Assembly (NCBI GenBank): GCA_021792555.1
Contig: JAJYUL010000003.1
Coordinates: forward strand, 62,001 to 126,000
DNA from: Pseudomonadota bacterium
GTDB taxonomy: Bacteria; Pseudomonadota; Gammaproteobacteria; Steroidobacterales; Steroidobacteraceae
DNA length: 64,000 nt
Direction of reading: 5' to 3'
Shown here: positions 47,745-56,871 of the stretch, piece after piece
Position numbering within the stretch: the first letter of the stretch is position 1
Layout of the letters: the number at the start of each line of letters is the position of its first letter
Translations under genes and position numbers: made by a program
Notes under the pieces: model-generated
The model's database searches: none
What the model saw: the letters and a program-made list of their open reading frames with translations, nothing else
Told to the model about the DNA's origin: nothing

Positions 47745-48482
47745 ATGACCCAGATCGTACCGCTCAACAAAGAGACACATCGTCACCTCAAGGTCGACGG
47801 CCGTCCCTCGGCCGCATACGGCGATAACCAGCACTTCGTGCAGGTGATCATCAACGAGTTTCCGCACCTGGTGGTTCACTACCCGATCCTGTTCGGCAAG
47901 CAGCGGGACACGGGCGAGTTCTTCTGCGGGGTGATGCTGGGATTCATCGAGGGTGAGAACCAGTTTCTCGATGACTGGCGGGGCGATCCGGAGTTCTATC
48001 GGCCGCTCAGTCTGCAGCGCGTGCCGTTCTATGCCCATGGACCTGAGCTGGCGATCGATGTGGATCATCCGCGGGTCAACGCCGAGGGCGGCAAGGAGCT
48101 GTTCACCGAGCACGGCCAGCCGACCCGGTACCTGCAGAGCATCATCTGGGCGTTCCAGGATCTGCAGCCCGGCATCGAGCGGACCCGGATTTTCATCGCC
48201 CGGTTGCTCGAGCTGAACCTGATCGAGCCGGTGGACATCGAGGTCGAGTTCGAAGACGGCACGCTGCGCCATTGCGAGGGCCTCTACACGGTCAACCAGG
48301 AAGTGCTCTCGCGCATTCCGGATGCGGTGGCGCTCGAGCTGTTCCGCCGGGGCTATCTCACGCTCATGCACCTGATGATCGCCTCGCTGAAGCAGGTGCG
48401 CGTGATGGCGCGGACCAAGAATGCGCGGCTGCTGAAGCACACCGAGACGCTGGCCATCACGCCTGAGGCGAAGGCGAGCTGA
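47745..48482 (+). CDS. SapC family protein
   Basis: 245 residues. It matches the SapC family (named for S-layer transport in Campylobacter) in the conserved blocks HFVQVIINEFPHLVVHYPILFGK, FYRPLSLQRVPF and RALLxLNLIEPxxxEVEFEDG-type sequence (here LLELNLIEPVDIEVEFEDG). No signal peptide or membrane segment is visible, so it should be cytoplasmic. Its biochemical role is unknown. It sits 18 nt after the halogenase in the receptor operon, the usual place for this family in glycan-type TonB loci. Confidence 0.9.
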   Translation: MTQIVPLNKETHRHLKVDGRPSAAYGDNQHFVQVIINEFPHLVVHYPILFGKQRDTGEFFCGVMLGFIEGENQFLDDWRGDPEFYRPLSLQRVPFYAHGPELAIDVDHPRVNAEGGKELFTEHGQPTRYLQSIIWAFQDLQPGIERTRIFIARLLELNLIEPVDIEVEFEDGTLRHCEGLYTVNQEVLSRIPDAVALELFRRGYLTLMHLMIASLKQVRVMARTKNARLLKHTETLAITPEAKAS

Positions 48483-48505
48483 GCGCTCGCCCACGGGGGA
48501 CCCGC

Positions 48506-49525
48506 ATGGCGCACCGCCCAGCCGAGATCGCCGGCCGCGATCTGTCGGGACCGGAGCAATTCCGCAGTGAGGTTCTCGAGGCCTGCCGGCCGGTGGTGCT
48601 GCGCGGCCTGGTGTCCGAGTGGCCGGCGGTGCAGGCCGCGCGCCGCTCGCCGCGGGAGTTGATTCGGTATTTCGCAGCGTTCGACGCGGGGCTGCCGGTC
48701 GAGGCGTTCGTCGGCGAGGCGGCCATTGCCGGCAAGTACTACTACACGCCGGATCTGAAGGGATTCAACTTCGAGCGGCGGCAGCTGAAGTTTCTCGAGG
48801 CGCTCGAGGCGATGCTCGAGACTCTGCAGCGGCCGCAGGCCGAGACGCTCTACGTCGGCTCGGTGCCGGTGGCGCAGTGCATGCCGGGGTTCCTCGGCGC
48901 CAATCCCATGCCGCTGCTGCCGCCCACGGCGGGCGCGCGCATCTGGGTGGGGCATCCCTCCAACGTCTCGAGCCACTACGATACCTTCGACAATCTCGCC
49001 TGCGTGATCGCAGGCCGGCGGCGCTTCACGCTGTATGCACCGGAGCTGATCGGCGAGCTGTACATGGGCCCGATCGACCATACGATGGCCGGTCCCCCGG
49101 TGAGCCTGGCAGCCTCGGCGGATCCGCCGAGCGCGCAGCGCTATCCGCTCTTCGAGCGCATCCGCGACCAGGCGCTCGTGGCGGAGCTCGAGCCCGGCGA
49201 TGCGCTGTATCTGCCGAAGCTGTGGTGGCATCAGGTCGAGGCGCTCGCGCCGTTCAACGCGATGATCAATCATTGGTGGGACGCGTTCAGCGCGGGCCCC
49301 GATGCCCCCTACACCAGCCTGCTGCTCGCCATGATCGCCATCGCCGAGCGTCCGCCGGCCGAGCGACGGGCGTGGAAGGCCTTTTTCGATCATTTCGTGT
49401 TCCGCACCCGCGGCCACCCGCTGAAGCACCTGCCGAGCGAGCAGCACGGGTTGCTGGGGCCGCTGAAGCCGCACAATTACGGGCACATCCGCGCGCGCAT
49501 CATGCGACTGATGCGGGGCGGGTAG
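48506..49525 (+). CDS. Cupin-like (JmjC-type) protein
   Basis: 339 residues. N-terminal PVVLRGLVSEWPAVQAAR is typical of the cupin_8/JmjC group. The double-stranded beta-helix carries a HxD iron motif in SSHYDTFDNLACVIAGRRRFTLYAP and the distal His in LYLPKLWWHQVEAL, so a 2-oxoglutarate and Fe(II)-dependent oxygenase is likely. The C-terminus is a helical dimerisation region. Substrate unknown. It follows SapC by 23 nt. A frameshifted second copy lies immediately downstream. Confidence 0.9.
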   Translation: MAHRPAEIAGRDLSGPEQFRSEVLEACRPVVLRGLVSEWPAVQAARRSPRELIRYFAAFDAGLPVEAFVGEAAIAGKYYYTPDLKGFNFERRQLKFLEALEAMLETLQRPQAETLYVGSVPVAQCMPGFLGANPMPLLPPTAGARIWVGHPSNVSSHYDTFDNLACVIAGRRRFTLYAPELIGELYMGPIDHTMAGPPVSLAASADPPSAQRYPLFERIRDQALVAELEPGDALYLPKLWWHQVEALAPFNAMINHWWDAFSAGPDAPYTSLLLAMIAIAERPPAERRAWKAFFDHFVFRTRGHPLKHLPSEQHGLLGPLKPHNYGHIRARIMRLMRGG

Positions 49526-49556
49526 CGCGTACCGAAGAGGTCGGCTGACACCGGCT

Positions 49557-50486
49557 GTGGCCGGCGCACTATGGACGGTTTGGCAATGTCCACTGCGCAT
49601 CCTGGTGGGACAGCCAGAGATCCGCGGCGTGTACTTCTTCCGCGACGACATGAGCGGCCTGAACTTCCCGTACGCGCACCGACCGCTCCGGGAGATCCTC
49701 GCGACGCTCCTGGAGGATCGAGGGCAGCCAGAGCCGCCGGCGATCTGTACGGGTGCCACGGTGCTCGAGGAGACGCTGCCGCAGATGGCGCGGGAATGCA
49801 CCCTCGACATCCCGGACAAGCCGGCAAGGCCCCGCATGTGGCTCGGCAACGACTGCGGCAATGCGCTACGACAACTCTGACGGCATCAACTGCATGGTCG
49901 CCGGACGGAAGCGCTGTACGGTCTTTCCGCCGAATCAGCTGCCCAGCGTGTACGTCGGGCCGCTCGAGCTCGGCGCGGGCGGTCAGTCGAGGAGCCTGGT
50001 GAGGGTCAGCTCGCCCGACCTTGAGCGTTCTCCGCGCTTTGCGCAGGCGCTCGAGATGGCCGAGACCGCGGAGCTGCAGCCGGGCGATGCGATCTTCATC
50101 CCGAATCTGTGGGGGCACAACGTCGAGTCGCTCGAGCCGGTGAATCTGTCGGTGAGCTTCGGGTGGTTCGACGCCACTCAGTGGGCCGCGGAGCCTTTTG
50201 CGGCGCTGGCGCACGGGCTGCTCGCGATGCACGGACTGGCGCAGAGCCGCAGGGAGATCTGGCGCAGGATGTTCGCTCATTATGTGTTCCGTACCGGCGG
50301 TGAGCCGGTGCCCTATCTGGCGCCCGAGCGGCGCGGTATCCTCGGCCCGGTCAGCCTGCAGCAGCAGGATTACATGCGCATCCAGGTGATCCGCTCCCTG
50401 ACCAAGCGCATGCCTCAGCCGCTCGGGCGATCCGCCGCCTGCTGCGGGACGCGCGCGGCCTGCAGCCAGGCGAAAAGCGGCATTGA
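49557..50486 (+). pseudogene. Second cupin-like (JmjC-type) gene, broken by several frameshifts
   Basis: A paralog of the preceding gene in at least four frame segments: YGRFGN near 49590; PLRILVGQPEIRGVYFF to MWLGNDCGNA in the next frame; RYDNSDGINCMVAGRKRCTVFPP to LTKRMPQ after a shift near 49860; and AIRRLLRDARGLQPGEKRH, ending at TGA 50484, after a shift near 50420. The start region is unrecognisable and contains a stop. At the first iron-ligand position it reads RYD instead of HYD, so even a repaired reading frame would lack a ligand; the distal GHNVESL His is kept. Confidence 0.8.
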
Positions 50487-50509
50487 GCGGATGATCTGGA
50501 GGGGGGCTT

Positions 50510-51331
50510 ATGCGTGTCGCGGCGAGCGCGGGTCAGACCATCCTGGCGCTGGCGGTCATGGGGCTCGGCGTCATCTCGCTCGCCACGGGGCATTTCGCCG
50601 CCGTCTGGCAGCCGGTGCCGCAGGCCCTTGCGGGCCGGCTGATCCTCGCATACGTCAACGGCGTGCTGATGGCGGGGCTCGGCGCAGGACTTCTGGCGCG
50701 GCGCACGCAGGGGCCGGCCGCCCTCGCGCTGAGCGCCTACTTCGCACTCTGGTTCGTGCTGCTGCGCGTTCCGCTCGTGCTCGCCTGCCCGGCGGTGGCC
50801 GATCGCTGGTCGGGACTCGGTGAGAGCGCCACGCTCATCGTCGGTGGTCTGCTCGTCTATGCGCGAGCCCCGGGGGCTTCCTTGCCCCGCTGGACAGGCC
50901 CGCTGTCCGGGGCGCGCGGCGTGCGCCTCGGGCGGGCCGTGTTCGCCCTGGCCGCCTTTCTGATGAGCCTCGACAACCTCGCCTACCCGCGCGGCAACGC
51001 GGATTTCCCTCCAGGGTGGATTCCCCATTGGATGGGCTGGGGCTATCTGGTCGGCTTCGGCTACATCGCCACGGGACTCGCGATCCTCTGCCGCACACTG
51101 CCGCGACTCGCCACCGTCGCAGCAGCAGGGATGATGAGCGCCTTGACGGCGCTGTGTTGGGTCAGCTTCGTGCTCGAGGCGCCCGGCAGCCGGCTTAACT
51201 GGACCGGACTGATGATCTCCGCGGCGCTCACGGGCGCCGGCTGGCTGGTTGCCGAATCGTACCGCGGGACGCCCTGGTGGACACTGGCCTCGGGCCGCAC
51301 CGGCTTTGACCGCAAGCAGCGCGCCCGGTAG
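50510..51331 (+). CDS. Polytopic membrane protein of unknown function
   Basis: 273 residues with about eight hydrophobic segments (first: TILALAVMGLGVISLA). The first half resembles a DoxX-like four-helix unit (ALAGRLILAYVNGVLMAGLGAGLLARR); the second half repeats a similar pattern (AVFALAAFLMSLDNLAYPRGN, WGYLVGFGYIATGLAIL), which suggests an internal duplication. GGAGGGGGG 4 nt before the ATG is a strong ribosome site. It lies in the TonB-receptor operon between the broken cupin gene and KDG kinase. Confidence 0.8.
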   Translation: MRVAASAGQTILALAVMGLGVISLATGHFAAVWQPVPQALAGRLILAYVNGVLMAGLGAGLLARRTQGPAALALSAYFALWFVLLRVPLVLACPAVADRWSGLGESATLIVGGLLVYARAPGASLPRWTGPLSGARGVRLGRAVFALAAFLMSLDNLAYPRGNADFPPGWIPHWMGWGYLVGFGYIATGLAILCRTLPRLATVAAAGMMSALTALCWVSFVLEAPGSRLNWTGLMISAALTGAGWLVAESYRGTPWWTLASGRTGFDRKQRAR

Positions 51332-51370
51332 GCTCCCGGCACAACACCCCCGGGGGGCCGACAGGCCGAC

Positions 51371-52414
51371 ATGACAGTCGCTGCATCACGAGAGATGGCC
51401 GCACATCGCCGCATCGCCTGCTTCGGTGAGATGCTCCTCAGGCTCGCGGCGCCGCGCGGGCAGGTATTGCGTGCGGCGGGGGAGCTCGATGTGTTCGTCG
51501 GCGGCGCCGAGGCCAACGTCGCGGTCGCACTCTCGCACCTCGGTCATGCAAGCGCCATGATCACCGTGCTTGCGGACAATCCGCTCGGCGCGCTCTGCGG
51601 GGCCGAACTGCGCCGCCATGGGGTCGACTGCGCCGCGGTGCGCACCGGGGCGGGCCGGATGGGCTTGTACTTCCTCGAGCGCGGCGCGGGACAGCGCCCC
51701 GCGCGGGTCGTCTATGACCGGGAGCACTCGGCGTTCTGCCGCGCGATGAGCGCACCGTTGCCGTGGGAGGCGCTGCTTCAGGGCAGCGCCTGGCTGCACG
51801 TCTCGGGGATCACCGCGGCGCTCAGTGATGCGGGCGCGCAGACTCTGCTCGCCGCCGTGCGCGCGGCGCACGCACGGCAGATGTCGATTTCGTTCGACTG
51901 CAACTATCGCCCCTCGCTGTGGCGGGACCGCGCGATGCAGGCCGGCGCGGTGCTGCGCGAAGTCGCGGCGCACGCCACGGTGCTGTTTGCCAGCGAGCAC
52001 GATCTGGCCCTGATGCTGCAGCGCGCGGCCCCTGAGGCCTCGGGCCCGGAGTCATTTGCGGCTGCCGCGCGCGAGGCGCTCGAGCGCTTCGGTGCGCTGC
52101 GTCTGATCGCAACCACGTTTCGCCAGGAGAGCGGCGCGGATGAGCAGACACTCTCGGCAGCCTGTCTTACCCGGGACGGGCTCTCGCGGTCGCGGACCTA
52201 TGCGTTGCGCGGCATCGTCGAGCGCATCGGCAGCGGCGATGCCTTCGCCGCCGGCGTGCTCCACGGCGTGCTCGGCGGCGCGGATCCGGCGCGCGCGGTT
52301 GAACTCGGCGCCGCGAGCGCCTGCCTGAAGCACACCGTCGCGACGGACTTCAGCCTCGCCACCGGCGAGGAGCTCGAAGCGCTCCTGCGCGGGCAGGCTG
52401 CGCTCGTGCGCTGA
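51371..52414 (+). CDS. kdgK: 2-keto-3-deoxygluconate kinase (PfkB family)
   Basis: 347 residues. PfkB kinase with FGEMLLRLAAP at the start, GGAEANVAVALSHLG, the KDG-kinase-type DCNYRPSLWRD, and the catalytic GSGDAFAAGVLHG. It phosphorylates KDG to KDPG, the last step before cleavage to pyruvate and glyceraldehyde 3-phosphate. Its place in the receptor operon, with mannonate dehydratase and a hexuronate transporter 10 kb away under the same operator, indicates use of glucuronate from the substrate. A second ATG at 51395 is possible. Confidence 0.9.
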   Translation: MTVAASREMAAHRRIACFGEMLLRLAAPRGQVLRAAGELDVFVGGAEANVAVALSHLGHASAMITVLADNPLGALCGAELRRHGVDCAAVRTGAGRMGLYFLERGAGQRPARVVYDREHSAFCRAMSAPLPWEALLQGSAWLHVSGITAALSDAGAQTLLAAVRAAHARQMSISFDCNYRPSLWRDRAMQAGAVLREVAAHATVLFASEHDLALMLQRAAPEASGPESFAAAAREALERFGALRLIATTFRQESGADEQTLSAACLTRDGLSRSRTYALRGIVERIGSGDAFAAGVLHGVLGGADPARAVELGAASACLKHTVATDFSLATGEELEALLRGQAALVR

Positions 52415-52434
52415 GCGCCCCGGGGCGCCTCAGC
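52410..52434. terminator. Hairpin spanning two convergent stop codons
   Basis: GCTGAG.CGCCCC and GGGGCGCCTCAGC pair with a single bulge. The structure covers the TGA of kdgK (52412-52414) and the stop of the minus-strand esterase (52430-52432), so it could end both transcripts. No T-tract on either side. Confidence 0.5.
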
Positions 52435-53908
52435 GCACGCGGCGGGTCGCCGGCCGCGTCAGGGCCTGGTTGGGCACGAACGTCCCGCCGTGTGCGAGCT
52501 CCGCGAGCAACTCCTCCGAGCGTTCGGACCAGGGCGCCTGCTCGTCGGGCGTGATGTTCATGTGGTCTGAGTCAACGAGCGGCACGGCTTCCTTGGGCGC
52601 GGGGATTTGATTGAGCACGGTCCAGATGCCCGCCGGCGGCGCGGTGGTGTCGATGAAGCCCATCGCGATCAGCGTCGGCGCGGTGATGTGGGAGGCGAAG
52701 TTGACCGGGTCGAAATACGCCGCCGTACGCAGCACCGCCGGGTCGGTCGTGCTGTAGAACGGATAGCCCGGCCGACGGCCGTGCGCCAGCCCGTTCATGT
52801 CCGCGCCCGAAGGCTCATCGACGATCACGGCGCTCACCTTGCCGGGGTTGAGCCCGGCGGTGGCCAGGCTCTGCTGCCCCCCCATGCTGACACCGGTGAG
52901 CACCACGGTCTTGCCGTTCCAGTACGGGCTGTGGCGGATGTAGTGCAGCGCGCGGGTGTCGCGCAGGTACATGTCGAGGAAATATGAGGTGTCGGGACTG
53001 CGGTCGCCGATCTGTGGGTAGTTCTGCGGCACGCCGGCTGCGCTGCCCGGCGCGATGTCGTGCGAGTCGACGTCGAGCGTGAGCCAGCCTTCTGCGGCGC
53101 GATTGGTGGCCCACGCGGTGCGCAGCGCATAGACGCCCGCATATTGATAGATGACGAGCGCCGGGAACCTGCCGCCGCGCGCCGGCACGGCGAGGTAGCC
53201 GCGCACGTCCGAGCCGAGGCTCGTGATGCGCACACGGAACAGTCTCACGCCGGCCTGGGCGGTGGGGATGGGGGTGAGCTTGGCGCGCATCGGCACCTTG
53301 GCGAGTGCGGCCAGCTTGCCCGCCCAGAACGCCCCGAAGTTGCGCGGCGCCGGCACGGACGGGCGCAGCAGAGTCGGGGCGAGCGCAGCGCCGAGCGTCG
53401 TGACACGGTGCTCGGCGAACGCCCCGGACGGAAACTGCGGGGCGAGCGGCTGGTAGTGCGGATACCGGGCGAGCAGGCCGCGCAGCGCCGGGTCCGTCTT
53501 GATGAGCAGCGCCCTAAGACCCTGATTCAGCGTCCCGTAGTCTTTGAGCGGTAAGGCGGTGGGGGAAGGCTCGTAGTCGACGACGACGTACAGCATCGCC
53601 GGCGCATCGAACCGGGTGCCGAAGGTGGCCTTGCCCGTCTTCAGCGAGAAGCTGCCGGTCTTCACCACGTCGAGATCATTGCGCTTGATGGTGTAGCTGA
53701 AGCGGCCGCGCGGCTGCGGCGCGCCCGGGGGCACCGTAACCGTCCAGCCGACCTGCTCGCCGAGACGGTAGATGCCGTCGGCATGAAACGGCGTGAAGGT
53801 CACCTGCGGGATCGAGGCGAGCGCCGCAAGCGGCAGCAGACACCCGGCGAGCGTCAGGCCGAGGGCACGGGCGGCGCGGCCGGCGGAAGTGGCGGGGGCG
53901 GGAGTCAT
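52430..53908 (-). CDS. Acetyl-xylan-esterase-like (CE7/AXE1) secreted esterase
   Basis: 492 residues. Signal peptide (about 14-32), an extra beta-rich N-terminal domain (about 35-185), then an alpha/beta hydrolase of the CE7 type. The nucleophile is Ser341 in TGVSMGGQQSL, the acid lies in MGFIDTTAPP and the His in DSDHMN; GYLAVPARGG..PALVIYQYAGV marks the domain start. CE7 enzymes remove acetyl groups from xylan or xylo-oligosaccharides. The N-terminal domain is not part of typical CE7 proteins. Last gene of a three-esterase operon, with a 4-nt overlap with the CE15-like gene. Confidence 0.85.
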   Translation of the reverse strand: MTPAPATSAGRAARALGLTLAGCLLPLAALASIPQVTFTPFHADGIYRLGEQVGWTVTVPPGAPQPRGRFSYTIKRNDLDVVKTGSFSLKTGKATFGTRFDAPAMLYVVVDYEPSPTALPLKDYGTLNQGLRALLIKTDPALRGLLARYPHYQPLAPQFPSGAFAEHRVTTLGAALAPTLLRPSVPAPRNFGAFWAGKLAALAKVPMRAKLTPIPTAQAGVRLFRVRITSLGSDVRGYLAVPARGGRFPALVIYQYAGVYALRTAWATNRAAEGWLTLDVDSHDIAPGSAAGVPQNYPQIGDRSPDTSYFLDMYLRDTRALHYIRHSPYWNGKTVVLTGVSMGGQQSLATAGLNPGKVSAVIVDEPSGADMNGLAHGRRPGYPFYSTTDPAVLRTAAYFDPVNFASHITAPTLIAMGFIDTTAPPAGIWTVLNQIPAPKEAVPLVDSDHMNITPDEQAPWSERSEELLAELAHGGTFVPNQALTRPATRRVR

Positions 53909-55479
53909 CGCTCGTGTACCTTGTGCTGTGGATGGTGGTAGTGGATGAAGCGGTCCACCCAGGCGATGAAGTACCTCATGTTGGGTGCATCGGTGTGGCC
54001 GCCATCATCCTGCCGCCAGGCCAGCCGTCCCGACAGCAGGCCGTGGTCGACCGGCGGCATGCGCGCGGTGAGGGGGTTGCCGCGCACGCCGAGACCGCGG
54101 ACCCCGAGCAGCCGGTACACGGCGCTCGCGGCGACGGTGGCCATGAAGCTGCCGCGCTGATCCAGCCAGCGCGCATCGCCCATGGCGGGGATACCGTAGC
54201 TCACGAACAGCAGCCGCGGCGCGCACAACGCGATCAGCTCGTTCGAGTCGACCGGCAGATCGCCGGGGGTGCGGCTGCCGAAGGCGGCCTGCTCGGCGTC
54301 GTAGCGCAGGAAGTTGCCGGCCATCCACTGATACTCGCCGGTGCCGGCCAGATTGCCGACGGTCTCCCCGAAATTGCGCCGCAGCGGGGTGCTGCCGCCT
54401 TTGCCCGAGGAGCCGATCAGGCCCATGGCGAAGCGCGGATCGAACGCCATGGCGAGCAGCGCCGCCTTGCCAAAGCGTGACACGCCCTCGATGCCGATGT
54501 GTGCGCCGTCGACCGCCGGATCGGCGCGCAGATAATCCAGCGTGCGGCTCGCCGCCCACGCCCAGGCGCGCAGCGCGCCCCATTGGCCGGGCGTGCGCGG
54601 CTGGCCTTTGTTGGTCAGACCGATGATGCCGCGGGTCAATCCTGCGCCGCTGTCGGCCTGCACCGCGGTGGGATCGAGCGAGGCGAAGCCCCAGCCGGCA
54701 CCGATCAGCTGCACCACCGAGGGCGGGCCGCCGTCGACGTTGCGCCGCAGCGGCGAGAACATCGGGCGTCTGATCAGCTTGGCGTGCGGATGGCGCTGCA
54801 GCACCGCCCGCGCGGCCGGATCCTGGTGCGCGAGCGCGGTGCGCAGCGCGGAGTTGAGTTCGGCGAGCTGCCGCCGGTCGGGGCCGGTGCGCGGCACGGG
54901 CGGCGCGCCGTAGGTGAACATGATCAGCACCGGAACGCGGCGGCCGGCTGCGGCCGGCGTGACCAGCATCACCGGTATCGCGACGTGAATCAGCGGATAG
55001 GCGCTGTTGTCCACCACGCCGAGGAGGCGGCGGTAGGTGACGGGGTAGCCGCCGAGTGTCGTGCGTCCGCGGTTCACGACCTTCCAGGTCACGCGGGGCA
55101 CCCGGTGCGGGATCCGGCCGTAGACATCACGCTCGAATGCGGCAACGATCTGCGGGCGGCGCGTGTGCCACCACATGCGGGCGCTGCTGACCTTGCGGCC
55201 GTCGGGCAGTCTCAGCGCATCGGGCAGCGCACCGTAGGGATCGGCCAGCGCTTCGTCGTAGTTGGCGTGGCGGGACGAGTTCTCGTTGCCGCTCGCGCCC
55301 GGCCGGAGCATCCGGATGCCCAGCTGCTCCATCATGTTGCGATGGTCCTCTCGCGTGGTGAAGGTCACCGGGGCTGGCCACGGATGCGCGGGTGCGGCGC
55401 GTGTGCACAGCGGCGCGCAGGCGAGCGCGGTGAGCAGCGCGCCTGCGCGGGCGCGCGGCTCGCCCGCGCGCGAGCTCAT
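53905..55479 (-). CDS. CE15-like glucuronoyl esterase, secreted
   Basis: 524 residues with an N-terminal signal-like segment (ALLTALACAPLCTRA). The alpha/beta hydrolase domain has the CE15 nucleophile motif GVSRFGKAALLAMAFDPRF (Ser334), the oxyanion Arg335, and the catalytic His in DDGGHTD (His495). The conserved upstream VQLIGAGWGFASLDPT and RTLDYLRADPAVDG match bacterial CE15 proteins. CE15 enzymes cut the ester between lignin and the 4-O-methylglucuronate side chain of xylan. It overlaps both neighbours by ATGA junctions and is under operator site e. Confidence 0.88.
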   Translation of the reverse strand: MSSRAGEPRARAGALLTALACAPLCTRAAPAHPWPAPVTFTTREDHRNMMEQLGIRMLRPGASGNENSSRHANYDEALADPYGALPDALRLPDGRKVSSARMWWHTRRPQIVAAFERDVYGRIPHRVPRVTWKVVNRGRTTLGGYPVTYRRLLGVVDNSAYPLIHVAIPVMLVTPAAAGRRVPVLIMFTYGAPPVPRTGPDRRQLAELNSALRTALAHQDPAARAVLQRHPHAKLIRRPMFSPLRRNVDGGPPSVVQLIGAGWGFASLDPTAVQADSGAGLTRGIIGLTNKGQPRTPGQWGALRAWAWAASRTLDYLRADPAVDGAHIGIEGVSRFGKAALLAMAFDPRFAMGLIGSSGKGGSTPLRRNFGETVGNLAGTGEYQWMAGNFLRYDAEQAAFGSRTPGDLPVDSNELIALCAPRLLFVSYGIPAMGDARWLDQRGSFMATVAASAVYRLLGVRGLGVRGNPLTARMPPVDHGLLSGRLAWRQDDGGHTDAPNMRYFIAWVDRFIHYHHPQHKVHER

Positions 55480-56804
55480 CGCCGCGGACCGGCCGAGGTG
55501 GCGGGCAGCTTGAACAGCGACAGCGGGATGGCGTTCGCCATGGCCCGGTAGCCGGCCGGGTTCGGATGCAGGTTGTCGCCGGAGTCGTAGGCGGGAGCGA
55601 GCCGCTGGGGATGGCGCGGATCACGCACCGCCTTGGCGAAGTCCACCACCGCGTCGAAGTGGCCCGGGGCGCGGATCCACGCGTTGATCTGCCTGCGGTC
55701 CCGCAGGGTGGCCGCCGAGGGATGGTAGTAATTCGAGCCTTCGAACGGCGTGATCGTTCCGCCGATCACTTCAATGCCATGAGCGTGCGCCCGCAGGATG
55801 ATCTGCCGGTAGGCGCCGATGATGTTGCGCACCAGCGCGGCATTCCGGGCCGCCGAGATCGGCCCGTGCATGGTGGCGACGCCCAGATCATTGACGCCCT
55901 CGAGCACGATCAGGTAACGCACGCCGGTCTGCCCGAGCACGTCGCGGTCGAAGCGGGCGAGCGCATCGGGCCCCAGCCCATAGCGCAGCAGCCGGTTGCC
56001 GCCGGTCCCGACGTTGAGCACGCTGATCTGGCGCGTGGCGGGGGAGGCCTGCAGGCGCCGGGCGAGATCGTCCGGCCAGCGGGTATCGCTGTTGTTCGCA
56101 GTGGCATGCCCGTCGGTGATCGAATCCCCGAGCGTGACGACCGCCGCAGCCGCTCCGCGCACCTGCACGTCGACGCCGGAGAGGAAGAACCAGTGATTGA
56201 AGCGCATCGCGCCCGGCAGGCTCGCGGCGGCGAGGTGATCGCCGTGCACCAGGAAGGAGGTCTCGCGCGAGCCCGGATGACTGGTTTGCCGCCGCGGCGG
56301 CTTGCGCAGATAGATCGTCACGGCCAGATCGGACAGCGGCTTGGCGTCGAAGGCCACCGGGTCGGAGTAATAGACCGCCCCGGGCGGGATGGTGACGCCC
56401 GCTCGCCCGCCGAAGGACAGCGGCGTGTCGGTTGCCGGGTCGATCTGCCCGCTCGTGCGCGAGACCGGCTCGGCAATGTGCGCCCCGACGATGCGCAGCG
56501 CCGAGGTGCCGAACACGTTCGAGAAACGGATGCGCAGCTCGTGGCCACCGACGCTCAGGTGCACGATCTGGCGCAGGGTCGCGTTGGTGAGCGCGGCCGG
56601 CGGCAGCGCGTTGTGCGGCTCGGGAATCTGCTGCGAGGAGGCCCAGGTGCCGAGCCAGTGCACGGCCTCGCTCGCCCGGCCGTGCGTCTGCGCCGGTGCG
56701 CCGCTGCCCGTTCCGCCCGGCGCGGCGGCGCTGCAGGCGGCGAGCGCGGCACAGGCGGTCCAGACGAGCAGGCGCGGCAGCAGGCGGTTTTGCATCGGCG
56801 GCAT
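55476..56804 (-). CDS. SGNH/GDSL-family secreted esterase (lipoprotein)
   Basis: 442 residues with a lipoprotein signal (lipobox AALAAC, about residue 20). An N-terminal beta domain (WLGTWASSQQIPEP) leads to the SGNH hydrolase: block I VTLGDSITDGHA (Ser), block II Gly in NVGTGGNRLL, block III GVNDLG, block V DNLHPN (Asp, His). Related enzymes deacetylate xylan or pectin. The ATG at 56804 has GAGGGG 6 nt upstream; the frame is open further upstream, but that would cross the promoter and operator. First gene of the SGNH-CE15-CE7 operon. Confidence 0.88.
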   Translation of the reverse strand: MPPMQNRLLPRLLVWTACAALAACSAAAPGGTGSGAPAQTHGRASEAVHWLGTWASSQQIPEPHNALPPAALTNATLRQIVHLSVGGHELRIRFSNVFGTSALRIVGAHIAEPVSRTSGQIDPATDTPLSFGGRAGVTIPPGAVYYSDPVAFDAKPLSDLAVTIYLRKPPRRQTSHPGSRETSFLVHGDHLAAASLPGAMRFNHWFFLSGVDVQVRGAAAAVVTLGDSITDGHATANNSDTRWPDDLARRLQASPATRQISVLNVGTGGNRLLRYGLGPDALARFDRDVLGQTGVRYLIVLEGVNDLGVATMHGPISAARNAALVRNIIGAYRQIILRAHAHGIEVIGGTITPFEGSNYYHPSAATLRDRRQINAWIRAPGHFDAVVDFAKAVRDPRHPQRLAPAYDSGDNLHPNPAGYRAMANAIPLSLFKLPATSAGPRR

Positions 56805-56871
56805 GGTGGTCCCCTCGATCGATGTGCAGTCCGGCCCGCAGGCGCGGCTGCGCGTGGCTGGCCCCATCAGG

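Noticed and set aside
49509-49523. GGGTAGCGCGTACCG as a ninth XylR-type operator
   Set aside because: The half-sites are one base too far apart, the outer bases do not match, and it overlaps the stop codon of the cupin-like gene rather than a promoter.
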